From positions 93,917 to 157,916 of the forward strand of contig CALLQI010000010.1 of the NCBI GenBank assembly GCA_938014885.1: DNA of 64,000 bases. The letters run 5' to 3'. Under the pieces are notes generated by a model. That model searched no databases. It had not been told where the DNA came from and saw nothing but the letters and a program-made list of their open reading frames with translations. Positions 1 to 8,056 of the stretch are shown piece by piece (the first letter of the stretch is position 1; each line of letters starts with the position of its first letter). Source of the stretch: an uncultured bacterium. Its GTDB lineage: Bacteria; Planctomycetota; UBA8742; UBA2392. The translations under genes and the position numbers were made by a program.

Positions 1-254
1 TGGTAGCGCAGGCCAATGTCGCCATACAGGTTGACCAGGTTCTTGCTGCGCAGCTCTTCGTCCAGCCGGGCACCCTCTTGCTGCTCGACGCGGCTGCGCA
101 GGTCGGCAAGTTGGCGCTCCATGCGCAGCATGCGCGCGCGCATGTCTTCGTCTGCATCGGCTGTGGCTTTGGCATCGCGCGCGGGCCCGGTGGTCGCCTG
201 GGCACCCAGTGAAACCGGCAACAGAAGCAGCACCGCGATCAGGAACCGTGGCAT
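1..254 (-). CDS. Porin-like outer-membrane protein, N-terminal part only
   Basis: The gene runs off the left edge of the window, so only about 84 N-terminal codons are visible. They begin MPRFLIAVLLLLPVSLGAQA, a clear Sec signal peptide. A charged heptad-like stretch follows (about residues 35-68, rich in Arg, Glu, Leu and Gln) that should form a short coiled coil, and then NLYGDIGLRYH, which reads like the first beta strand of an outer-membrane barrel. Signal peptide, coiled coil, then barrel is the layout of many trimeric or putative porins, but the barrel itself is outside the window. The ATG overlaps the stop of the upstream 876-residue gene (TGATG), so the two are probably translationally coupled. 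Porin is an inference; the signal peptide and coiled coil are seen. Confidence 0.6.
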   Translation of the reverse strand, partial: MPRFLIAVLLLLPVSLGAQATTGPARDAKATADADEDMRARMLRMERQLADLRSRVEQQEGARLDEELRSKNLVNLYGDIGLRY

Positions 255-2884
255 CAACCCAGCAGCCTGTGCAGGAGCCACACAAAGAACGCCCCCAGCA
301 CAAAGGTGACGGCCGCGATGCCGATCAGCGTCTGCCACATGGCCTCCTGGCTGAATCCCGAACCCGCCGGCGCCGGCGAGGCCGGAACCACCCGCGCGCG
401 GTCTGAGCGGGGCAGTACAGTGACTTCGCGGCGCGAGTCAAGTTCATGCCAAAGTTTCTCGACCTCTGTGGAAAGGCGTCCCGAAGCGCCGTTGCCATTG
501 CCGTTGTGCCCGTTGCCCGCGGATTCATGACGCGCCGAGCCCACGTGCGCTTCGTCGCGCGGAAGCTCAGACTCAACAATTTCGCGCAGCCGGCCTGAAG
601 CTGCGACCCACAGGTCAAGGTCATCGTCCTGCTCAGGCTCAGGAGCCTTGGGTGGTGTGGCATCAAGCCGGGCGGAAGCTTCGCTCAGCAGGTCGGAGAG
701 CGCCGGGCCGGATTGCAGCTTGCTTTCGATTTCGTCCAGGATTTCGCCGATCGCGCGGGTCGGCACGCGCTCACGGCGGCGCGAGGGCTGCTCAGGCGCC
801 GGCAATTCCGCATCAGGCGTTGTCGCCGCCGGCATGTCTGAGGCGGTATCGCGCAGTGGGTCGGCGTCGCCGTACCAGTCCACAGACGTGTCGGCGATGT
901 CGGCAGGAGGTTTGGGAGTCTTGTCGGTGCGCCGCCGCACGCTGGGGTTGGTGTCGGCCTGTTTGTCGGCCTTGCCCGTCACTGCTGCGGCCGTCATCTT
1001 TGCGGCCGTTACCACTTCGGTCTGCTGATCGGCCGGGTAGGAAGTGATCGGCATGCGTCGCGCGCTGAGTGTGGCAATATCGGCGCGGGCGGAATCCGAC
1101 GAAGCACGCAACCGGCGCGCCACTTCTTCGGCGGCTTCAATCAGCTTCAATGTTTCGTCGCGCTCCGCGCGCAGTCGGCGCGAAACGGAATCCGACACGC
1201 GGTTGTGCCGCCCGCTACCGACGGCCTCGCGACGTGAAGCCGCAACCGGCTGCGGGGCCTGCACGGGCCGCATCTTCGGCGCAGACACCGGCGGCGCAGA
1301 AACCGGGCGCGCTGCGGGCTGCGGCGCGGCTGCGGGGGTCTGCTGCTGCAGCACTTTTTCGGTGATGCGGTCTTTGCGTTCAGGCAGTTTGTCGGTCGGC
1401 TTTTGCGATTCGTCCTCAAGCTCAGGCACCAGGCGCTCGGCGGCGGTGCTGTACGGTCGCTCAAGGAAATCGGTCTGTACGCTGCCCGGCGCAGGCAGGG
1501 GCTCCGGCTTGCGGTAGGCAATTCGCGTGGCGGCTTCGCTGGCCGAGGTGTAGTCCGGGGCTGTGTCGCCCGAGGGCGCGGTGGCCCTTGGCACGGAGGT
1601 GTCGGCCGGCTCAAGCTCATCGGTGCTGTCCGCGGGTTCAGGCGCGGGCTTCAGGAGTTCGGCCACGTAGAAGCGCTGGGTGTCCTTGCCTGCGGCCGTG
1701 CGTTCGTCGGACAGCGCCTCGAGTTCGCCGGGCTTGCGGACGGCCGGTCGGCGTCCGCTGCCGGCACCGACGCCTTCAGGCTGGGGCAGCGGCGGCGGTC
1801 GGCGGTCGTCCTCCATGAAGCGGTCGGTGTCGCGCCGGTCGGCTTCGGCGTGGTCGGATTCGGCGACCAGCGACGCCAGCTCAGGGTCTGCGCTAAGCGG
1901 CATCAGGGTGTCGGATTCGTCCGATGCCAGCAGGCTGGGCTCAGGCACCGGTTGCTTGGCTTCGCGCTCGGGGCGCAGGTCAAGTGGCGCGCTGCTGTTG
2001 ACCGCATTGGGCGAAATGGTGGGGAAGCCGCGCTGGCCGCTGCCGGCGGGCGCAGGTTTGCGTTCACCGTGCAGGCTTTGCGTCTGGTTGTAGAAGTTGA
2101 CGGTGTCGCGCATGACCGCATTGGGGTCAAGGCTGCGCGGGTCAATGTCGCGGCGCGGGTCCACCTTGCTGGTGATCTTCTCGGACTCGCCGCTTTCGTC
2201 TTTCAGGCTGGTTTCTTCATCAGCACCCTGCGGCGCGAGTTCCGCCATGTCGATGCGTTCGGCCTGCGGCAGGGGCTTGGCCGCCATCTCAAGAACGCCG
2301 GTGTCGCCGCTGCTGGCCGGTGCCTTGATCGTCGGCAGCTTCGTGGTCTTTTGCTGCTGGGGCGGGAATTCGGTCTGGTCTTCCTCGACCGGTTCATCCA
2401 GTTCGGGCGAGGTCAAGTCCGGCACCGATTCCAGCGATTGCGGCTCAGTCAGCGGCATCGGTGACAGGTCTTGCGGAGTCAGCCCTTGCGGCGCCAACGG
2501 CTGCGGCTTCAGCGGCTGCGCAGCCGGCATCGGCGTCAGCAGCGGGCCCGGTGAAAGCTCAGGCGTCATTTCCGCTGACATGTCGCCAAAACCCATTTCC
2601 GAATCGAAACTCGCCAGCGGCGTGTCAAATACCGTGTCTTCCGCGTGGCCGTTGCCGCCAAAGCCGTGGGCCGCGGGCGCAACTTCCGTATCGGTACCCC
2701 GCCCGATTTCGGTATCACTGCCGCTGCCGTTGGAGGGCGCGTCCAGATAGCTGCCCGGTTCCGGGGCCTGCATCTGGCCTGAGCCCTGCAGGAAAGCCGC
2801 CAGGTCGGCCACGTGATCACCATTCTCGCCCGGCAGGCTGCCGACAAGATCGTGGGTACGCGCCTTTCCCAGTTCCCTGGGCAT
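254..2884 (-). CDS. 876-residue disordered, tail-anchored protein with repeated Asp-Thr motifs
   Basis: I do not recognise a family. The protein is Pro/Ala/Glu/Asp-rich and probably disordered over most of its length. It has one likely coiled coil at about residues 563-608 and a single hydrophobic segment at about 851-872, followed only by a few residues, so it should be C-terminally tail-anchored with the bulk in the cytoplasm. There is no signal peptide. A recurring motif, Asp-Thr-x-x-[Phe/Leu/Asp], occurs at Thr84, 195, 261, 353, 402, 441, 666 and 680. The start is supported by GGGAAG about 6 bases upstream and a TATACT box at 2916-2921. The gene is coupled through TGATG to the porin-like gene downstream, which suggests a shared envelope role. 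The DT motifs look like FHA-domain ligands, but that is inference. Confidence 0.8.
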   Translation of the reverse strand: MPRELGKARTHDLVGSLPGENGDHVADLAAFLQGSGQMQAPEPGSYLDAPSNGSGSDTEIGRGTDTEVAPAAHGFGGNGHAEDTVFDTPLASFDSEMGFGDMSAEMTPELSPGPLLTPMPAAQPLKPQPLAPQGLTPQDLSPMPLTEPQSLESVPDLTSPELDEPVEEDQTEFPPQQQKTTKLPTIKAPASSGDTGVLEMAAKPLPQAERIDMAELAPQGADEETSLKDESGESEKITSKVDPRRDIDPRSLDPNAVMRDTVNFYNQTQSLHGERKPAPAGSGQRGFPTISPNAVNSSAPLDLRPEREAKQPVPEPSLLASDESDTLMPLSADPELASLVAESDHAEADRRDTDRFMEDDRRPPPLPQPEGVGAGSGRRPAVRKPGELEALSDERTAAGKDTQRFYVAELLKPAPEPADSTDELEPADTSVPRATAPSGDTAPDYTSASEAATRIAYRKPEPLPAPGSVQTDFLERPYSTAAERLVPELEDESQKPTDKLPERKDRITEKVLQQQTPAAAPQPAARPVSAPPVSAPKMRPVQAPQPVAASRREAVGSGRHNRVSDSVSRRLRAERDETLKLIEAAEEVARRLRASSDSARADIATLSARRMPITSYPADQQTEVVTAAKMTAAAVTGKADKQADTNPSVRRRTDKTPKPPADIADTSVDWYGDADPLRDTASDMPAATTPDAELPAPEQPSRRRERVPTRAIGEILDEIESKLQSGPALSDLLSEASARLDATPPKAPEPEQDDDLDLWVAASGRLREIVESELPRDEAHVGSARHESAGNGHNGNGNGASGRLSTEVEKLWHELDSRREVTVLPRSDRARVVPASPAPAGSGFSQEAMWQTLIGIAAVTFVLGAFFVWLLHRLLG

Positions 2885-2915
2885 GATGCTTCCCGTAAGG
2901 AAACGCTAATCCCGC

Positions 2916-2921
2916 AGTATA
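2916..2921 (-). promoter_or_regulatory. Probable -10 box of the 876-residue protein gene
   Basis: On the minus strand this reads TATACT, a good sigma-70-type -10, about 31 bases before the ATG at 2884 with a GGGAAG ribosome-binding site between. No clear -35 is visible at the expected distance. Confidence 0.4.
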
Positions 2922-2962
2922 CCGACATTCCCACAAATGTGGCGTAACAAGATTGCAGGGCG

Positions 2963-4057
2963 CTACTTCCAGCCCAACGTGCCCGTCTCGTCGATGAACC
3001 GTGTGCGGCCGTCCCTGTCAGGCTCAGTCGCCTGTGCCGCCAAGGTGTCCGCGCCCGCGAGTTTCAGCCCCTTGGCAGGCTGCGGGTCATGGTCGGCCCA
3101 GCCCAGCCGGCCGCTGGCGGCCACCGGGTCCACGTATTCGGCGGGTTTGACGGACAGTTCGTGTTCGCCACGGGGGGCGCGGCCGGCGTTGCGCTGGAAC
3201 TCGGCCGCACGGCGGTAGATGTAGGTGAGGCGCCGGTCGCGTTCGGCTTGCAGGCGCTGTTCGAGTGTGCGCGAGCTTTCCTCGATCAGAACCCAGTCGC
3301 CGCCATCGCGATGCAGTTGCACCTGGCGCAACGTGCCGTCGCGTTCAAGTTGCCAGGCTTCGGCACCGGTAAAGCGCCGGTCGTGCAGGAAGTCCAGCGG
3401 CAAGCTCGCCAGCGCTGTGGCGTCAGCGCCGCGCGGGGCGTCGACCGAAAGTTTAGGCGTGACGGCTGCCAGGTCGCGCCGCGCGCTGAGGGCAATCGCG
3501 CCTTCCGGGCCAAGTCCGACGCGCGCCATGAAGCGCCGGTCATTCATTGTCCCGTACAGCACGTAGTGCAGCGCCTGCGCGCCACCCGACGTGGCCGGGA
3601 AACTGCAGCCCGTCAGCAGATCCAGCGGCGCGTGGCCGCGTTCATAGTAATTGCGTGCGTTGGAACGCTTGATGTCCACGCTGAGGCCGCCCTGCAACGC
3701 ATCGGCACGCAGGGCCTGGTCGCGCAATCCGGCCGCATCGCGAAATGCCGCGTCATCGCCGGCCTGCATGGCCTTGGCGGCGGCGGCCAGGTTGACTTCG
3801 CGCCCGTGCACACCCATTGCGATCTGCCAGGCCTCAGGGTCCAGGCGCTGAGCCAGTTCGCGGGCTCGGGCGGCCACGCCGTCATCGATTCGCAGTGAGT
3901 GGAGAAGGGCATCCAGGTCACCAGTGCGCAGCGCGAATTCAGCGGCAGCCAATGAGCGCGGATGGGGTGCAGGCTCAGGCGTTTCCCAGCAGGCGCTGAA
4001 AAACAACGCGGAGGCTGCCGCAATCAGCAGCCCCCGCATGTATGTGGTACGTGGCAT
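2963..4057 (-). CDS. Lipoprotein of unknown function
   Basis: The 364-residue product starts MPRTTYMRGLLIAAASALFF followed by SAC, a short lipoprotein signal with the acylated Cys at residue 23. The ATG at 4057 is preferred over an in-frame TTG at 4075. The body is mostly helical in its first half (AAEFALRTGDLDALL, TPR-like in flavour) and mixed alpha/beta in the second half. The C-terminus RTRFIDETGTLGWK is reminiscent of secreted processing or pseudopilin-like tails but gives no assignment. It lies 40 bases downstream of rpsT on the same strand with no terminator between, so it may be co-transcribed. Function unknown. Confidence 0.75.
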   Translation of the reverse strand: MPRTTYMRGLLIAAASALFFSACWETPEPAPHPRSLAAAEFALRTGDLDALLHSLRIDDGVAARARELAQRLDPEAWQIAMGVHGREVNLAAAAKAMQAGDDAAFRDAAGLRDQALRADALQGGLSVDIKRSNARNYYERGHAPLDLLTGCSFPATSGGAQALHYVLYGTMNDRRFMARVGLGPEGAIALSARRDLAAVTPKLSVDAPRGADATALASLPLDFLHDRRFTGAEAWQLERDGTLRQVQLHRDGGDWVLIEESSRTLEQRLQAERDRRLTYIYRRAAEFQRNAGRAPRGEHELSVKPAEYVDPVAASGRLGWADHDPQPAKGLKLAGADTLAAQATEPDRDGRTRFIDETGTLGWK

Positions 4058-4097
4058 GTCAGCCCCGTAGTGCAAGCATTGAAGTGCGGCCGGTGAA

Positions 4098-4355
4098 CTA
4101 CTTCGCGGCCGCGGACTTCTTCAGGCGCGACTTGAGGCGGTTGGCGCGGCGCACGGGAACGATGTTGCGCTTTGCGGCCTTGTCGAGCTTGCTTTCGACG
4201 GTCTTTAGCAAGTCAGCAGCCTTGCCGTCTTTGGCGGCAACGGCGGTGCGCAGGTCCTTGATGGCGTGGCGCAGGTCAGAGTTGACGGCGCGACGATGAA
4301 GGCGGCGGGCTTCCGACTGGCGGTTACGCTTGCGTGCTTGATCGCTGTGAGCCAT
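4098..4355 (-). CDS. rpsT: 30S ribosomal protein S20 (bS20)
   Basis: The 85-residue product begins MAHSDQARKRNRQSEARRLH and is Lys/Arg-rich and all-helical, matching bS20 in length and in its conserved N-terminus and C-terminal NRLKSRLKK. S20 binds 16S rRNA early in assembly of the small subunit. The ATG has CAGGA about 6 bases upstream. A good promoter lies at 4407-4434, leaving a leader of about 45 bases. Confidence 0.97.
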   Translation of the reverse strand: MAHSDQARKRNRQSEARRLHRRAVNSDLRHAIKDLRTAVAAKDGKAADLLKTVESKLDKAAKRNIVPVRRANRLKSRLKKSAAAK

Positions 4356-4406
4356 GACGATTCCTGATTAGAAACAAGCCGGAAGGCAATCCCAACCGGG
4401 GCGGCG

Positions 4407-4434
4407 AGTGTAGAAACTCCCAACACCGAATCAA
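4407..4434 (-). promoter_or_regulatory. Promoter of rpsT
   Basis: On the minus strand this reads TTGATT, 16 bases, TACACT. The -35 keeps the TTGA core and the -10 has four of six consensus bases. It points at rpsT, with transcription expected to start near 4400. Confidence 0.55.
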
Positions 4435-4486
4435 CAGGCGGGCAGGTTCGTGCACGGCTTCCAGTCGCGCGCGGCCGGCCGGCTCA

Positions 4487-5509
4487 TCAGGTCATCGTAA
4501 CGCCAAGCACATAGCCGATGCCGTATGTAGCGCCGCCGGCCACGCTGCCGATCAGCAGCATGCGAAGCCCACTCAATATGGCGTTCTTGCCCGTAAACAG
4601 ACTCAAGGCTGCGCCGACGCCGAACAACGAACCCGCAGCCAGGCCGACAGACAGCAAAAGGGCCGGCGTCCCGACCAGGAACAAGAAAGGGGCCAACGGG
4701 ACCATCGCACCAAGAGCAAACGAGATGAATGAAAACAGGGCGGCCCCAATCGGTGATCCAAGCTCATTGGGATTCAGGCCCAGCTCATCGCGGGCCAGGG
4801 TGTCCAGCGCGACCTTGGGGTCCGCAATCAGCTTCTCAGACAACTTGCGAGCGTCTGCCTCAGGGATGCCGCGGGCAGTGTAGATCAATGCCAGCTCGGC
4901 GGCTTCCTCCTGCGGGTACTTGGCCAGTTCGTCACGCTCAAGGCCGATCTGGTACTCGTACACTTCACGTTGCGAACGCACGGATATGTACTCGCCCGCA
5001 GCCATTGAAAACGCGCCGGCCAGCAACCCGGCAACGCCAGAAAGCAGGATGATGCGCGGTTCAGCGGCCGCACCAGCCACGCCAAGGATCAGGCTGGCGT
5101 TGGAGACCAGCCCGTCGTTCACGCCAAACACCATGGCCCGCAGGTTGCCTGAGCCTCCGGTGCGGTGGCGGGCGCCCACGTCTTCGACACTGGCGGGCAT
5201 CTCGTGCCCGGTCGCATTGCCAAGGTACACCGATAACCCGCGCACCTTCAGCGCCGACAGCACATGCCGCACGCGTCGCGGTCCGAACCGGCGGATCAAG
5301 GCGGCCGCCACGCGCACACGTAGCGAAGGTCGGAACTCGGGCAGGGGCGGCTCTATGGCGCCGGCCCAAATAGCGGCCTGCTTCTCAGCCGCAGCGGCCA
5401 GGTCGTTGAAGAGTGCTTCGCGGCGCGTGCCTGCCTCGGCGTTGGCCATCACCCGGTAAAGGAAAATGGCCTGCATTTCTTCGCGCCAGTTCCCGAGTGG
5501 CTCACCCAT
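4487..5509 (-). CDS. VIT1/CCC1-family membrane protein (probable Fe/Mn transporter)
   Basis: This 340-residue protein has a soluble helical N-terminal region (about 1-100, consistent with the rubrerythrin/ferritin-like extension of this family). The VIT1/CCC1 core follows: GNLRAMVFGVNDGLVSNASL at 121-140 is the diagnostic first membrane helix. More hydrophobic segments lie at about 153-173, 258-280, 284-305 and 315-337. The acidic loop at 180-250 (EREEAAEL-type helices) corresponds to the cytoplasmic metal-binding domain. Members move ferrous iron or manganese out of the cytosol; the substrate here is not determined. The ATG has TGAGG upstream. The gene lies between lon and rpsT on the same strand. 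Confidence 0.85.
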   Translation of the reverse strand: MGEPLGNWREEMQAIFLYRVMANAEAGTRREALFNDLAAAAEKQAAIWAGAIEPPLPEFRPSLRVRVAAALIRRFGPRRVRHVLSALKVRGLSVYLGNATGHEMPASVEDVGARHRTGGSGNLRAMVFGVNDGLVSNASLILGVAGAAAEPRIILLSGVAGLLAGAFSMAAGEYISVRSQREVYEYQIGLERDELAKYPQEEAAELALIYTARGIPEADARKLSEKLIADPKVALDTLARDELGLNPNELGSPIGAALFSFISFALGAMVPLAPFLFLVGTPALLLSVGLAAGSLFGVGAALSLFTGKNAILSGLRMLLIGSVAGGATYGIGYVLGVTMT

Positions 5510-5580
5510 GCCCTCAGGTTGACTAGAGCACGTACGGCAGGCAAGGGCGCAAGGGCTTACATGGGCCGACCCGCTGTTGC

Positions 5581-8025
5581 CTACTCTTCCGTGTCGGAGT
5601 TCTTGCTTTTGCCCTTGCGCTTCTTGGGAGGCTCAACCAGCGCTGGCATATCGAGGCCTACTATCGCGCGGCTGATGTTTTCGCGTACGTCTTCTGTCAG
5701 CGTTATCTTCAGCGCTTTCAGGGCCTCGGGTGGTACGTCGCGCAGGTCTTTCTCGTTGATCTTGGGCAGCAGCACCTGCTTGATACCGCTTCGGTAGGCA
5801 GCGAGCACTTTCTCTTTGATGCCGCCCACGGCCAGCACCTTCCCGCGCAGCGTTACCTCGCCGGTCATGGCGACGTCGCCGCGTACGGGTTTGCCCGTGA
5901 ACAGGCTTACCAGCGCTGTCGTGATCGTTACGCCGGCGCTGGGCCCATCCTTGGGTACAGCACCTTCCGGGAAGTGGATGTGCACGTCGTACTTGCCGAA
6001 ATCTTCAATGGCGATGCCGTATTCTTCCGCGTGGCTGCGCACGTAACTCAGCGCCGTGGTCACGCTCTCCTTCATCACGTCGCCCAGGCTGCCGGTGACG
6101 CGGATGTCGCCCTTGCCCTTGTAGCGCGTGCTTTCGATCAGCAGCGTGTCGCCACCCATGCTGGTCCAGGCCAGGCCGGTCACCACGCCAATTTCGGGCT
6201 TGCGTGCGGCCGCATCAGGCAGCCACAGGCGCGGTCCAAGGAACTCGCTGACGTCCTCGACGCTGACCTTCACTTCCGCGTCGGTCGAGAGTTCGCCGCT
6301 GGCCACACGAGTCGCGATCTTGCGGCAGATCGCGGCGATGCGGCGTTCAAAGCTGCGCAGGCCGGCCTCGCGGGTGTAACCGCGGACGACTTCGCGGATT
6401 GTGGCCTTGGGGAACTTGATGCGCGCCTTCTTCAGGCCCGCGGCTTCAATCTGGCGCGGGATGATGTAGCGCGTGGCGATGGCTTCTTTCTCTTCCAGCG
6501 TGTAGCCCGAAAGCTGGATCACTTCCATGCGGTCACGCAGCGGCGACGGGATCGTGTCCAGCATGTTGGCGGTGCAGATGAACAGCACCTTGCTGAGGTC
6601 ATAGGGCGTGTCGAGGTAGCGATCCACGAAGCCGTGGTTTTGCTCAGGGTCCAGCACTTCAAGCAGCGCCGCCGCCGGGTCGCCGCGCATGTCGCGCCCG
6701 AGCTTGTCTACTTCATCCAGCATCAGGATCGGGTTGGCACTGCCTGCCTTCTTCATCGACTGGATGATGCGGCCGGGCATCGCGCCCACATACGTGCGCC
6801 GGTGCCCCATGATTTCGGAGTCATCGGAAAGGCCGCCCAGGCTGATGCGTTCGAATGCGCGGCCCATGGCGTGTGCCACACTGCGGCCGAGGCTGGTCTT
6901 GCCCACGCCCGGCGGGCCGACGAGGCACAGTATCGGGCCTTTGAGTTCCTTCTTGAGCTTGAGCACCGCGAGAAACTCAATGATGCGTTCTTTGACTTTC
7001 TCGAGGCCGAAGTGGTCTTTGTCCAGCACGTCCATCACGCGCTTGAGGTCAAGGCGGTCTTCGGTGGTCTTGCCCCATGGCAGGTTCAGCAGCCAGTCAA
7101 TGTGGGTGCGCACGACGTTGTACTCGGCGCTGGCTTCGCTGATCAGGCTCAGGCGGTCAATCTCGGCCTCGCACTCTTTGTGGGCCACGGGTGGCAGCTT
7201 GGCTTCGATGAGGCGGTCTTTCAGCTTCTCGATTTCGGCCTCAGTGCCTTCTGATTCGCCCAGTTCGCTGCGGATGGCCTTTAGCTGCTGGCGCAGCAGG
7301 TATTCGCGCTGGGACTTCTCGACGGCGACTTGCGTGCGTGCCTTGACCTCGCGGTCCACGGCCATGCGCGCCATTTCTTCTTCGATCAACTTGATCACGA
7401 GTTGCAGGCGCTTCTTGCAGTCGAGCTCGCACAGGATTTCGGCCTTGGTCTTCACCGGCAGCGACATGTACGTCGCCAGCAGGTCGGCAAAGCGGCCGGG
7501 TCCCTTGATGTTCATGCGCAGGACGTTCACGAGCTCATTGCTGTAGTTCGGGTCAAGGTGAACCAGGGTCTCGAAGCGGTCCAGCGCGTTGTAGATCAGC
7601 TTGTTCATGGCCGGCGATTCGTCTTCGCCGCCGATGGTGTGCGCCGGGCTGACTTCGGCCACCGCAAAGGGCGTCAGCGCCGTGACCTTCTTGAGCTTGA
7701 TGCGCGTCAGGCCCTGCACCGCGGCCTGGATCGTGCCGTCGGGCAGGTGCATCTTGTGGATCAGGCGGGCTGAAACCCCGATCGGGTACAGGTCAGGCAG
7801 GCCGGTGATAAGTTCCTGTTCCGGGTCGCGCTGCACGCCGACGGCAATCAGGCTGTCGGCTGTGGGCAGCGCGTTCATCAGTTCAATGTTGGGCTTGCGG
7901 TGTACCGTGAAGCTGGCGACGTTGTACGGGAACACCACGACGCTGATCAGCGGCAGCAGCGGCAGCGTGTTCGGCACCGACTGTGCCATGATCTTGGTGC
8001 TGTTGTTTCCGGTGTAGATGGCCAT
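5581..8025 (-). CDS. lon: ATP-dependent protease La (Lon)
   Basis: Lon degrades misfolded and regulatory proteins in the cytoplasm. All parts are present: an N-terminal LON substrate-binding domain beginning around LPLLPLISVVVFPYN, an AAA+ module with Walker A GPPGVGKTS near residue 372 and Walker B-type ILMLDEVDK, and a protease domain with catalytic Ser in PKDGPSAGV near 695 and Lys in GGIKEK near 735. At 814 residues it has typical length. I chose the ATG at 8025 (MAIYTGNNS), because a longer reading to 8172 would overlap the divergent gene at 8057 and add an unrelated N-terminus. ATG 7989 (MAQSV) is an alternative. The tail KKRKGKSKNSDTEE is a short basic/acidic extension. Confidence 0.96.
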   Translation of the reverse strand: MAIYTGNNSTKIMAQSVPNTLPLLPLISVVVFPYNVASFTVHRKPNIELMNALPTADSLIAVGVQRDPEQELITGLPDLYPIGVSARLIHKMHLPDGTIQAAVQGLTRIKLKKVTALTPFAVAEVSPAHTIGGEDESPAMNKLIYNALDRFETLVHLDPNYSNELVNVLRMNIKGPGRFADLLATYMSLPVKTKAEILCELDCKKRLQLVIKLIEEEMARMAVDREVKARTQVAVEKSQREYLLRQQLKAIRSELGESEGTEAEIEKLKDRLIEAKLPPVAHKECEAEIDRLSLISEASAEYNVVRTHIDWLLNLPWGKTTEDRLDLKRVMDVLDKDHFGLEKVKERIIEFLAVLKLKKELKGPILCLVGPPGVGKTSLGRSVAHAMGRAFERISLGGLSDDSEIMGHRRTYVGAMPGRIIQSMKKAGSANPILMLDEVDKLGRDMRGDPAAALLEVLDPEQNHGFVDRYLDTPYDLSKVLFICTANMLDTIPSPLRDRMEVIQLSGYTLEEKEAIATRYIIPRQIEAAGLKKARIKFPKATIREVVRGYTREAGLRSFERRIAAICRKIATRVASGELSTDAEVKVSVEDVSEFLGPRLWLPDAAARKPEIGVVTGLAWTSMGGDTLLIESTRYKGKGDIRVTGSLGDVMKESVTTALSYVRSHAEEYGIAIEDFGKYDVHIHFPEGAVPKDGPSAGVTITTALVSLFTGKPVRGDVAMTGEVTLRGKVLAVGGIKEKVLAAYRSGIKQVLLPKINEKDLRDVPPEALKALKITLTEDVRENISRAIVGLDMPALVEPPKKRKGKSKNSDTEE

Positions 8026-8056
8026 AATTGCCCGAAGCTTGTAACAGCCCGCTCCC

